Positions 1 to 8,259 of a DNA stretch of 55,743 bases are shown piece by piece. The notes beneath the pieces were generated by a model. It did not search any database. It saw only the letters and a program-made list of their open reading frames with translations, and was not told where the DNA came from. Made by a program: the position numbers and the translations under genes. Numbering within the stretch: the first letter of the stretch is position 1; every line of letters starts with the position of its first letter. Source of the stretch: Candidatus Hermodarchaeota archaeon (GTDB taxonomy: Archaea; Asgardarchaeota; Hermodarchaeia; Hermodarchaeales; Hermodarchaeaceae); contig JAEOTB010000095.1 of the NCBI GenBank assembly GCA_016840065.1, forward strand, positions 1-55,743, read 5' to 3'.

Positions 1-1869
1 CAACAGGACCTATCAAAGCAGCAGTCAGCTCTTACCGAGAATATCGAAAGCATAGCCAACCAAGTCACAACCGAAACATCCACACAAATAACCAACCTCC
101 ACCAAACCACCCAAACAACCATACAGAATCTGCAAAAGGGTGTAGCTCATCAAGAGAGACTAATTCGTGATTTAGAGCACCAAATGCAAGCGATTCTACA
201 AAACCAAATATCCTCGGTAACCAAAGAACTGGGTATTGCATCTACCCAAATTCGAGAATTCATCCAAGATAAAGTAAGACAGACAGAAAAAACCGTTGAA
301 CAGTTGGGTGCAACAAGCACGGCTAAAATTACCGAGTATCGAAATGCATTCGAAATACAAATGAGAGCGTTCGAAACCGATGTGAATACAGAAAGTGACA
401 AATGTATGTCCTCCCTTCAGCGAGAGTTAGCTCAGTTTATCAAGACAGTAAACAAGATAGTAAATACAACTGAAACCGCAGCTGAACAACTTCAATTAGA
501 ACTAGATTCACAAGCATCCAAGTTCACACCAGCCTATCGAACACAAGTCAATCAGCACCACAATATTTTTCGAGAATACTTACTAAATGAGATACAGAAA
601 ATCATTACAAGATTTAGTGAAGTAGAAAATACACTACTCCCCCACATTACTAGAATTGGACAAGAAACACGCCAATCCCTTGAAGACTCGCTTACCTACA
701 CAACAAACTCGATTGAAGAGAGTAAAGGGAAGATTCGTTCGGAAAGCGAGAAACTTGTGATTGAGTGCAAGGCAGCAATGAAGTCTACAATCGATAATGT
801 GAGAATCAATTTTTCTGAGAAACTTGCTACGATGAAAGACAGTTTGATCAGAGTACACAATCAAACTCTACAAAAAGCCATAGATATCTTGACTGCATTT
901 CAAAGTGAAACGACCAAAGCACTAGCGAATGCTGAGCGCTCTTTTGATAGTGAAATTTCATCTTCGAGAGGAACTATTGAGCAAGAACTAGTCCAATCAA
1001 CCCAAGAGTTCGCCAAAGGCGTAGAAAACATCATAGAAGTATTGAAAGGCAACTCAGAGGAAGCGTTGAAGATAACCAATGAGACATTGAGGGCAGCATA
1101 CGAAACGTCAGGGTCAGAAATTCAACAGCATCTTAGTGAAATCATCTCGATTATCACACAATTATCGAATTCTACAAAAGAAAATCTTCAGACACAAACA
1201 CAGAAAATCAAAGATAACATGGAAAGTCGAATTGAAGAGAAGAGGCGTTCCTTAGAAACCGAAACGCAGACCTCTTCACAAACTATCACAACAGCTATCG
1301 CTGAATCAAAAGAATTAGTAACCTCTATACTCAACAAGTATACAAAAAACGTTGTTCCTCTTACACAGAGCATCCAGGCAAAATCAGAGACTGCCCATAC
1401 CATGTTATCAAATCTGTGGGAGTTGCTAGGTACTATTCAAGTTTCTGAAATCGAGAGAACATGGCGCATTGTCTCTAGCGAGAAAGTCAAAATCCGGCTA
1501 AAAGACATGCTAGAGCGTGCTAAATCTACAATAACACTTGTTTTCCCTAACTACGACGAGATTCCCCAGAAAATCTTGATGAAGATATCACCTGATGTCC
1601 GAATTCACCTCATCACAAAGATAGATGAAAAACACACCCAGCATGCTCAGAAACTACTAGAAAAGGGTAATATCCGGATCTGGCATACAATACACATGCC
1701 GTTCTATGCAGGAGCCAGAGACAGCGAGGAGGTTCTCATAGCGCCTGTCCACGGTGATCCTCAGGAAATAGTGGCAGTTGTTAGTGATCAAGAAAGCTAC
1801 ATCTCCCTATTCAACAAAGCCCTTGGTCCTAGATGGATCTCCAGTGCTAAGGAAATCCGTCGAAATTAG
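1..1869 (+). CDS. Long coiled-coil protein with C-terminal TrmB/PLD-like domain (5' partial)
   Basis: The reading frame is open from base 1, so the start lies outside the window. The first ~460 visible residues are Gln/Glu/Ser/Thr-rich with heptad-like spacing, as in long parallel coiled coils. The last ~140 residues (from the segment with RIVSSEKVKIRL) change to a compact alternating alpha/beta pattern like the phospholipase-D-like C-terminal domain of archaeal TrmB-type proteins. No catalytic HKD motif is visible, so this domain probably binds or senses rather than cleaves. It converges on the DNA ligase gene, with 6 bases between the stops. A structural or sensory role is possible. Function unknown; the fold assignment is by pattern only. 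Confidence 0.6.
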   Translation, partial: QQDLSKQQSALTENIESIANQVTTETSTQITNLHQTTQTTIQNLQKGVAHQERLIRDLEHQMQAILQNQISSVTKELGIASTQIREFIQDKVRQTEKTVEQLGATSTAKITEYRNAFEIQMRAFETDVNTESDKCMSSLQRELAQFIKTVNKIVNTTETAAEQLQLELDSQASKFTPAYRTQVNQHHNIFREYLLNEIQKIITRFSEVENTLLPHITRIGQETRQSLEDSLTYTTNSIEESKGKIRSESEKLVIECKAAMKSTIDNVRINFSEKLATMKDSLIRVHNQTLQKAIDILTAFQSETTKALANAERSFDSEISSSRGTIEQELVQSTQEFAKGVENIIEVLKGNSEEALKITNETLRAAYETSGSEIQQHLSEIISIITQLSNSTKENLQTQTQKIKDNMESRIEEKRRSLETETQTSSQTITTAIAESKELVTSILNKYTKNVVPLTQSIQAKSETAHTMLSNLWELLGTIQVSEIERTWRIVSSEKVKIRLKDMLERAKSTITLVFPNYDEIPQKILMKISPDVRIHLITKIDEKHTQHAQKLLEKGNIRIWHTIHMPFYAGARDSEEVLIAPVHGDPQEIVAVVSDQESYISLFNKALGPRWISSAKEIRRN

Positions 1870-1875
1870 CATCTA

Positions 1876-3609
1876 CTATGTAGGTGGCGTACGACCGACT
1901 ACGTTAGTAGATGCCTTCCTGATAAATTGCGCCTCGAAAATCTCATTCACACGCTGAATAGTATCAGCTTCCTCCGGCGATTTATCATATCGGATTTGTT
2001 TGATTCGTGCAAACCTCAAGGCTTTCCCAGATGGATATCTTACCGAACGCTGGATTTCATCATATTCAACTTCTACTACGATTTTAGGTTGTACAAATAC
2101 AACATTTCTGCGTTTTCCCACCTGAATTTCTAGAAGGCGTGTAGTAATCTCTTCGAATTCTGCATCAGTAAGACCTTTGAATGTTTTACCTAGCATCATG
2201 AACTCTGCAGTTTCTGGATTCCATGCCCCTAGATGATAATCAGAAAGCCAACGATGCCTACGTCCAGTTCCGTACTCTGCTGCGATGATTACCAAATCCA
2301 ATGTTTCTAAACTCTCTTTGATTTTCAACCATGCTTTTCCCCGAATGCCAGGTTTATAGAGACTATCCGTCCTTTTAGCAATTAATCCCTCGTGACCCTT
2401 CTGAATAGTAGAAGCGAAGAAGGCTTCTGCTTCCTGAAAATCAGTTGTGATGATTTGAGGAACAAGCGGAATGGAGCCACATACGGTAGACAACCGTTGT
2501 CGCCTTTCAGTATATGGATGGTCGATGAGTACTTCTTCGTTGAGCATTAATAAATCGAAGAGGAAAAGACTCACAGGAATCTCTTTTACGAGTCTTTCTA
2601 CATCACGAACTCGTCGAAACCGCCGCATGAGATGTTGAAAGGGAAGTGGGCGACTGTCTACCCCTACAGCAATAACCTCCCCCTCAAGAATACAACTAGG
2701 TTCTGTTACTTCTTCAAGAATTAAAGTGACAACATCAGGAAGACTGGTAGTAACATCTGAAAGCCTGCGACTGTAGACCTTGATTTTAGGCTGTCCATTT
2801 CGTTTTAAGTGAATTTGTACACGAGCCCCATCTAATTTCATTTCAAAAGCAGATTCGCCATTGTGATGCAATAGAGCTTCTGATACATCCTTTGCCTGTG
2901 CTGCTAACATCGGTAGTAATGGAGTAAAAGACCGGAGGCGGACCTTTTGCAGCCCTATTTCTCCCTCTTCTCGAGCGATTCTCGTGACCTTTCCAATATC
3001 ACCCGTGAGCATATTAGCACGCTGAACTAGTGGTAAAGAAAGTTTGAATATACGAGCAATAGTCCCTTCTAACATACCCTCACTAAAGCCTATTCGCTGA
3101 TCCCCGAGTAGGATTTTTGTTAAGTATTTAGCCTCCAAAGGTGTTGCACGCATGAAAAGTGACCGTAAAAACGCTATTTTCTTTCGTCTGGATCCTGTTC
3201 CCAACGCATCTGCTATTGCAGTAAAGGTTTGGAAGACCTCTATTATTGTCAAAGGCGAAGTGAATAATGTTGTTTGCGCTACTCGACCAGTTTTTTGATA
3301 CAAACGACGGACAACTTCCCCTAAATCACCTGACTCTCGAAAAAGAGAACTAATTTCATCTGTGGAGGGCTTATACAATTCTTTTAGGACATTGAAGAGG
3401 CCCGACCAACTAAGAGAAAGAACACGATGACTAGCTCTGGGAAATGGCTGTCCTATGATGAGGAGCGCAGCAGCCTCTACCTCCTCAAGGGGCAATTTTG
3501 TAAGAAGTTCCCCTACTAGAGCCATTTTCTCCAGCCGTTTTGTAGTGGAAACCACCTTTTCACATAGTTCTGACAACTTGCTAAACGCGGTTTGTGTTAC
3601 TGGTGACAT
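1876..3609 (-). CDS. lig: ATP-dependent DNA ligase
   Basis: 577 residues, the usual length of archaeal replicative ligases. The N-terminal ~220 residues form the helical DNA-binding domain. The nucleotidyltransferase core has the adenylation motif KLDGAR with the AMP-accepting lysine at about residue 258. It is followed by the YSRR motif, the EGE motif in the segment LEGEVIAV, the EGLIAK motif and the WLKIK motif, then an OB-fold domain. It seals nicks and joins Okazaki fragments using ATP. It is divergent from the OB-fold protein at 3707, so two DNA-metabolism genes share an upstream region. Start ATG at 3609. Very secure. Confidence 0.96.
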   Translation of the reverse strand: MSPVTQTAFSKLSELCEKVVSTTKRLEKMALVGELLTKLPLEEVEAAALLIIGQPFPRASHRVLSLSWSGLFNVLKELYKPSTDEISSLFRESGDLGEVVRRLYQKTGRVAQTTLFTSPLTIIEVFQTFTAIADALGTGSRRKKIAFLRSLFMRATPLEAKYLTKILLGDQRIGFSEGMLEGTIARIFKLSLPLVQRANMLTGDIGKVTRIAREEGEIGLQKVRLRSFTPLLPMLAAQAKDVSEALLHHNGESAFEMKLDGARVQIHLKRNGQPKIKVYSRRLSDVTTSLPDVVTLILEEVTEPSCILEGEVIAVGVDSRPLPFQHLMRRFRRVRDVERLVKEIPVSLFLFDLLMLNEEVLIDHPYTERRQRLSTVCGSIPLVPQIITTDFQEAEAFFASTIQKGHEGLIAKRTDSLYKPGIRGKAWLKIKESLETLDLVIIAAEYGTGRRHRWLSDYHLGAWNPETAEFMMLGKTFKGLTDAEFEEITTRLLEIQVGKRRNVVFVQPKIVVEVEYDEIQRSVRYPSGKALRFARIKQIRYDKSPEEADTIQRVNEIFEAQFIRKASTNVVGRTPPT

Positions 3610-3706
3610 GAAATAGCCTCTTCTTTCTATGCAAATCTAGCTTAACAAGGTTTTAAAGGGAATTATTCTAATTCGTTTGTAACTCGTTTTACGAGGTTCC
3701 TATAGT

Positions 3707-4051
3707 ATGAAAGTATCCGAATTAACCTCCGCATCTCGTCGCGTTGATATTAAGCTTCGAGTACTCTCGGTTGAGACTCCGCGCGATGTACGAACCGCCC
3801 GGGGTTCTGCCCGAGTGGCTACAGCCCTTGCTGGTGATGAAACAGGCACCATTAAACTATCTCTTTGGAACGATGACATCGATCAAGTGTTTGAAGACGC
3901 TGTAATTCAAATCACGAACGGCTACGTCAAGACCTTCCAAGGAGAAAAACAACTCTCAAGCGGCATATATGGCGAGCTTGCAGTTGTAGACGACCCGATG
4001 TTTCCTAGCCGTGAAGCAATCACGTCTGGGGAAACACCAGTAGGAGAGTGA
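3707..4051 (+). CDS. Single-domain OB-fold ssDNA-binding protein (RPA/SSB-like)
   Basis: 114 residues forming one OB fold of the archaeal RPA/Sulfolobus-SSB type. The order is a strand with the DIKLRVLSV segment, a glycine-rich turn, the strand GTIKLSLWND, and the NGYVK strand ending near residue 90. After that comes a short polar tail. The conserved Trp in LSLWND is typical of the base-stacking face. It probably binds single-stranded DNA (or RNA) in replication and repair. It is divergent from DNA ligase, which fits that role. A TTTTAAA element about 55 bases upstream may be its TATA box. A general nucleic-acid-binding OB protein is the alternative. Confidence 0.8.
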   Translation: MKVSELTSASRRVDIKLRVLSVETPRDVRTARGSARVATALAGDETGTIKLSLWNDDIDQVFEDAVIQITNGYVKTFQGEKQLSSGIYGELAVVDDPMFPSREAITSGETPVGE

Positions 4052-4128
4052 ATTTTAACACAATTATGCTCATCTTATTTGATTACAAGATTTGATGTTT
4101 CGATGGGCAATGTTGGAGATGGGATAGC

Positions 4129-4857
4129 ATGATAATAGATGTTTTTGTTAGCTGGCTTCATGCCATAGATTTGTGGATAGAGGGCCTGCTACAACTTATT
4201 ATTTTCTGGGTTCAAGTTCTAGGACCAATTGGTGTTTTTCTAGGAGTCATGATTGAGACACTGATTGCTCCTATTCCCTCTCCAGTAATAATGATGGCGG
4301 CAGGATTTCTTCTAACGCAGAACCAACCACTCCATATGGCTCTACTCATCATCGCTGTGGATGTGATGTTAGTAGGTGCATTAGCTTCGACTATTGGTTC
4401 CTTTTTTGGGTATGGAATTGCCTATCTTGGAGGCTATCCCATCATTGAAAGGTACGGTAAATATTTGGGAACTTCAATAGAAGAAGTTGAATACATGCGC
4501 CAAAGATTCGAGAAGTCGTCTCGTGACGAGGTTTTTCTTTTCGCTGCTCGTGCTATCCCAATTATTCCTCTTTCTGTTGTATCTATTGTTGCTGGTGCAA
4601 TTCGAATGGATGGAAAGCGGTTCGCAATTGTCACATTTCTTGGTGCGCTACCCCGATGTTTGATATTGGGACTCTCTGGGTTTCTGGTCGGGGCTGCTTT
4701 CACACAAATTGGAGAGATGGTTGATTTCCTTGAGACTATAACTCTATTACTTCTAATTCTCTTCATCCTCGTATTCATAGTCTTTCGACTTGTTTTACGA
4801 CGAAGAGCCAGAAAGGTAACACAACCTACTAGTGAATACTCCGCTACCTCTAAGTAA
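4129..4857 (+). CDS. DedA/VTT-domain membrane protein
   Basis: 242 residues with about five hydrophobic segments. It has the DedA/SNARE-associated (VTT) signature. The re-entrant segment ETLIAPIPSPVIMMAAGF lies near residues 43-60. The central segment with F-x-R-x3 (FLFAARAIPIIPLSVVSI) lies near 135-155 and has the family's conserved Arg and Pro residues. The C-terminus is a basic cytoplasmic tail. DedA proteins are polyprenyl-phosphate or phospholipid scramblase/flippase-like proteins. In archaea they are candidates for recycling lipid carriers, and a UppP-type phosphatase lies at 15046. It converges on 4859 with a one-base gap. Confidence 0.88.
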   Translation: MIIDVFVSWLHAIDLWIEGLLQLIIFWVQVLGPIGVFLGVMIETLIAPIPSPVIMMAAGFLLTQNQPLHMALLIIAVDVMLVGALASTIGSFFGYGIAYLGGYPIIERYGKYLGTSIEEVEYMRQRFEKSSRDEVFLFAARAIPIIPLSVVSIVAGAIRMDGKRFAIVTFLGALPRCLILGLSGFLVGAAFTQIGEMVDFLETITLLLLILFILVFIVFRLVLRRRARKVTQPTSEYSATSK

Positions 4858-4858
4858 A

Positions 4859-5152
4859 TCAGTTGGGCGCATGGAGGTCGCCAACCCGAGTAAGCCTAAC
4901 CTCAAAATAAAACAGAATCCGATGTCCCAGCTGTCGAAGTTGTGTTTGGAGCAAGACAGCACGGTCCCTAGCCTCAACGATGGTTCTGTACCATGGAGAA
5001 ACACAAATTCGTTCCTGTTCATCTGTTTCACAGAGAAAATCGTTGGGGACCTCTGCATGTTCAGGTACTCGAACTGAAACGCGATACTTACCGTTTTTTG
5101 TACTGAGCCAGATTTCGCAGTACCCAACTGTGAGGGGCTTTGAACTTCCCAT
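4859..5152 (-). CDS. Small conserved-looking protein, unknown function
   Basis: 97 residues, not recognised. It has an alternating beta-strand pattern (EIWLSTKNGKYRVSVRV) followed by a helix (TIVEARDRAVLLQTQLRQL), a small alpha/beta fold. Three scattered cysteines do not form a clear metal site. It fits exactly between the DedA stop and the RNase HII start and is divergent from the latter. The AT-rich element around 5178-5190 is placed to act as a TATA box for both, with little or no leader. Coding status is inferred from this fit and the balanced composition. Confidence 0.5.
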   Translation of the reverse strand: MGSSKPLTVGYCEIWLSTKNGKYRVSVRVPEHAEVPNDFLCETDEQERICVSPWYRTIVEARDRAVLLQTQLRQLGHRILFYFEVRLTRVGDLHAPN

Positions 5153-5210
5153 TGCTGGTCGAATACAGAGAGAAGTCAGTGAATTAATAAGCTTGCTTAT
5201 CTGCTATCAA

Positions 5211-5879
5211 ATGATGAGTGAAGTGCCTTCCCGATGCATAGCTGGTGTAGATGAAGCAGGTCGAGGCCCAGTGATTGGCCCATTAGTTCTTGCTGGGATA
5301 GTTATCAAGGAAGAACACTCAGAGGCACTGATTGAATGGGGAGTTCGGGACTCGAAGCGCCTTACTCGAAAAAGACGCGAAGTATTAGAGCTAACTATTC
5401 GACGAATAGCCCTTCAAGTAGAAGTACTTGAAATCAGTGCTGCTGAAATCGATTTACGACGTTCATCGAAACAGAGCCTCAATACCCTAGAAGCCGAATG
5501 GATGTCAACAATACTCAAACATCTCCAATGGGATATCGCCTATGTTGATGCGGCTGATGTTATTGCTGAACGCTATGGACGTATCATCCAAACTCATCTT
5601 CAAACGGAAAAGCCTATAGTGAGTGAACACAAGGCCGACCAGAATTACCCAGTAGTTGCTGCTGCATCGATATTAGCAAAAGTGCGAAGAGACCGTCGTA
5701 TTACAGAGCTTCACAAACAGTACGGTGACTTTGGTAGTGGCTATCCAAGTGATTCAAAAACCCGCCTATTCCTAAAGAAGTGGCTATCCAAGCACGACAC
5801 TTTCCCAGAGATAGTGAGGCAATCGTGGGAAACCGCACGAAAACTGCTTGCAGCCCGGAAGCAGGAAACCTTACAATAA
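5211..5879 (+). CDS. rnhB: Ribonuclease HII
   Basis: 222 residues from the ATG at 5211 (a second ATG follows at once). The open frame extends upstream to 4980, but that part shows no RNase HII homology and would overlap the minus-strand gene. Catalytic carboxylates are visible in GVDEAGRG (D14, E15), in the YVDAADV segment and in the ADQNYPVVAAASILAK motif. The DSKRL and GSGYPSDSKTR signatures are also present. It removes RNA primers and misincorporated ribonucleotides from RNA-DNA hybrids. It lies near DNA ligase and the OB-fold protein. Secure. Confidence 0.95.
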   Translation: MMSEVPSRCIAGVDEAGRGPVIGPLVLAGIVIKEEHSEALIEWGVRDSKRLTRKRREVLELTIRRIALQVEVLEISAAEIDLRRSSKQSLNTLEAEWMSTILKHLQWDIAYVDAADVIAERYGRIIQTHLQTEKPIVSEHKADQNYPVVAAASILAKVRRDRRITELHKQYGDFGSGYPSDSKTRLFLKKWLSKHDTFPEIVRQSWETARKLLAARKQETLQ

Positions 5880-5926
5880 CTGGTTCAGAAGAGCAGTACC
5901 AATACCCAAACGGCTGCTACCCCTAG

Positions 5927-7219
5927 CTATTCTTCTGTCGTCTTCTTTTTCCGCCTTCTTCTTTTCGGTTTTGGCTTCTCTTCAGCTTCTTCAGTTTTCG
6001 TCTCCTCAACAGGCTCAGCAGGAGGGGCTTCGCTAGGCTCAGCAGATGGTGCTTCACCAGGCGCTAGTCGGGGCTCAGGCTCATCCTTAGGCCTCTTCCG
6101 CTTCTCTTTTATTTTTTCTCGCATACGCATATAGTGCTCAGCGAGGAGCTCAAGATGGCGCTTAGCAATATCTGGGTGAATATCCTTCTGGGCGAGTCTT
6201 TCTTCAAGACGAAGAACCAAGAACTCGGGGAAGAATGATTCGAAGTGGATATCTGAAAGAAGCATGACAAAGGGATCGTCTCCTCTCTTCACCTTTAGAG
6301 TGGTTGATCCCATCGTTGTGATAATCTTGGAGGATTCTAGTCGACGAATGACTGTATCAAGTGCTGCTTTCTTCTCTACTATCCCAGCTAGCTCGGATTT
6401 ATGAACTATACGTCGCCTTAGCACCTTTGCGACATCATAGATATCTGGATCAAGGAGGAGTTGACCCAGTTGAAGAGTATCATTCTCTGTCCAAGCATAG
6501 CTACTGAAAAACTCTGTGACTCGCTTCTCATACTCAGCAGCCTGTTCAGCAGTTAAACCTCCGGACTTTGCTAATTTGAGTGCTTGCTCTGGTGGATAAC
6601 GGGCACCAAACAAGTCATTTACCATAAACACACAGTTATCTGAGACCGCGTTAACCCAGTCCTCATCTACTATTCCGCTGCGTAGTAAAGGCAATGTCAA
6701 AAGACCAAGGTCAGGATAGTGCTTCCCAGTTTGTAGCTCTAACCATTCACGCAGCTCCTCACCAGGAATCCCTCCACGCGATAACTTATGCATAAGAAGA
6801 CGCGTCTCCTGATCTACAAACACTTTCGCCAAGCGCTGCTCGATGCTCAGCTCAACCATCCTTTTCAGCTTGTCAAACATCTCACCGAGATACTCAGTGA
6901 ACTCTGGTTCACCAATATTCTCAACAATCTCATTTGAAGCAAGCGTCAAACCTTCCTCATAAGCGCGGGCCTCCTCATCCAACTCCAAGAAGAGCATCAC
7001 GCAAAATTGATCCTTACCTCGGCGAATACCTGAATACCAGCTTGAAACAGCAAGCTGTGTACCTTCAAGAGTCATCGTCAAGAATCCAGCCTCAGGTTTA
7101 CCCATGGCATGAGCCGTAAACACCCGAAGCATGTTCTCCTCAGACACATCAAGATCAGAAGGAAACACACCAACAACGCGTAAACCGCTTTTGTCATTGG
7201 GGGACGAGGTGAGTGACAC
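5927..7219 (-). CDS. Longin-like N-terminal domain, winged-helix protein with charged tail
   Basis: 430 residues from a GTG start. Residues ~10-120 have the strand-strand-strand-helix order of longin/roadblock domains. The segment DQFCVMLFLELDEEARAYEEG matches the equivalent part of the protein at 8256-9152 almost position by position. The middle (~120-370) is mostly helical with a likely winged-helix unit (LRRRIVHKSELAGIVEKK and the following helix). The last ~60 residues are low complexity: Pro/Glu/Ala-rich, then a Lys/Arg run. Being last in the minus-strand GTPase cluster suggests a regulator or scaffold of those GTPases. Not recognised as any named family. Confidence 0.6.
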   Translation of the reverse strand: MSLTSSPNDKSGLRVVGVFPSDLDVSEENMLRVFTAHAMGKPEAGFLTMTLEGTQLAVSSWYSGIRRGKDQFCVMLFLELDEEARAYEEGLTLASNEIVENIGEPEFTEYLGEMFDKLKRMVELSIEQRLAKVFVDQETRLLMHKLSRGGIPGEELREWLELQTGKHYPDLGLLTLPLLRSGIVDEDWVNAVSDNCVFMVNDLFGARYPPEQALKLAKSGGLTAEQAAEYEKRVTEFFSSYAWTENDTLQLGQLLLDPDIYDVAKVLRRRIVHKSELAGIVEKKAALDTVIRRLESSKIITTMGSTTLKVKRGDDPFVMLLSDIHFESFFPEFLVLRLEERLAQKDIHPDIAKRHLELLAEHYMRMREKIKEKRKRPKDEPEPRLAPGEAPSAEPSEAPPAEPVEETKTEEAEEKPKPKRRRRKKKTTEE

Positions 7220-7361
7220 CTGTCCAATCCCAGCGGGTGACTCCTAATCCTAGTGGCATTTTTTTCTCACCATTATCAAGTTTGTTTGGTTTCTCTTGGT
7301 TTATCTTGTATTAAATTGTTTCTATATTCCTTTATTTGGTCAACCTGTTTTCGGCGATTGT

Positions 7362-7375
7362 TTAGGCGTGCCTAA
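7362..7375. promoter_or_regulatory. Perfect inverted repeat between longin-GTPase 1 and the longin/winged-helix gene
   Basis: TTAGGC-GT-GCCTAA, a 6-bp palindrome with a 2-base centre, lies in the 176-base gap 7220-7395, which is strongly T/G-rich on the plus strand. It is about 145 bases upstream of the GTG start at 7219 and just downstream of the GTPase 1 stop. It could be an operator or the stem of a short transcript end. No T-tract follows it directly, so a terminator is less likely. Confidence 0.3.
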
Positions 7376-7395
7376 TTTCGCCTAGTTTCGGACCC

Positions 7396-8259
7396 CTAAT
7401 CACCTGTTGCTTCGGCAACAGCACCCACAAGGACTTTGAAGAGAACCTCTCTATATCTGGGGTCGATTGCAACCAAGCCATAGGTCTGGACTCCGAGAAT
7501 CCGTTGGACAAGCTTGGCAGACAAGGCACCAGGAAGGTCCTGTTTATTCGCTATTGCCCAAACTATGGCAGAGGAGGCGTTCTTCCTTACCATCTCAAGT
7601 ATGTCCCTTGTCGCCAATACATTTCTCAAAGTGGAATCAGTTACCAATAACACAGCGTCCGCGTTGCGGAGATAATAACCCCAAAGGGACCGAAACCTCT
7701 CCTGTCCAGCGAAATCCCAGACGACTAATTCATATGGTCCGAAGCGTACACCCTGCAGCTTCTCTACGTCAACAGCGACCGTTGGGACATAGATTCCATC
7801 GATTACTGCGCCAGTGAGGAGTTTTAACATTGTGGATTTTCCTACTCCTCCTTGTCCGAGTAGACAGATTTTCAGCATCGTAACTATGACATCGTCGAGT
7901 TCGCTGGCGAAGCCTTGGAAGGCGTTCTGATGGGGGCTTGAGAGGTAGGATTCCACCTCGTGTTGATACTTTCCTAGGAGGAGCTGTTGAGTTCTGTTGA
8001 TTAACTCTCTTATGCTAGCTTCATCATCACTCGAGTCAACGGCAAAGACGAGGATGAGTTTTTCACCAATTGCGGAATAGAGGAATTTTACTTGGCTGAC
8101 ATGAATAGGGAGGTCTACGCTTGGACCGATTTCTGTTTGTAGTGCAGTCAGGGTAATTAGGAACTCTTGGATAATCTCATTGGTGATGTCTATTGACCAG
8201 TATTGTCTATGGAAGACGCGCCGACCTGTTTTGGTGAGAATGAAGACATTGTGGATCAT
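7396..8259 (-). CDS. Longin-like domain fused to Arf-type small GTPase (1)
   Basis: 287 residues. Residues 1-~100 look like a longin domain of the AP-sigma/SRX type: an N-terminal strand (MIHNVFILTK), a helix with Trp-Ser, then strands KFLYSAIGEKLILVFAVD and a long helix. Residues ~128-285 are a Ras-superfamily G domain with Arf features. These are P-loop GQGGVGKS (135-142), a switch-I Thr in VPT (160), switch II WDFAGQE (181-187) and NKQD (238-241). The G5 SAK/CAT motif is not obvious and there is no N-terminal myristoylation helix. The ATG overlaps the stop of 8256-9152 (ATGA), so they are translationally coupled. In eukaryotes the longin partner usually works in trans on the GTPase; here it is in cis. 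Confidence 0.88.
   Translation of the reverse strand: MIHNVFILTKTGRRVFHRQYWSIDITNEIIQEFLITLTALQTEIGPSVDLPIHVSQVKFLYSAIGEKLILVFAVDSSDDEASIRELINRTQQLLLGKYQHEVESYLSSPHQNAFQGFASELDDVIVTMLKICLLGQGGVGKSTMLKLLTGAVIDGIYVPTVAVDVEKLQGVRFGPYELVVWDFAGQERFRSLWGYYLRNADAVLLVTDSTLRNVLATRDILEMVRKNASSAIVWAIANKQDLPGALSAKLVQRILGVQTYGLVAIDPRYREVLFKVLVGAVAEATGD

Noticed and set aside
4980..5210. N-terminal extension of RNase HII in the open frame
   Set aside because: The extra 77 residues lack family similarity and overlap a better minus-strand gene; ATG 5211 starts right before the conserved GVDEAGRG.
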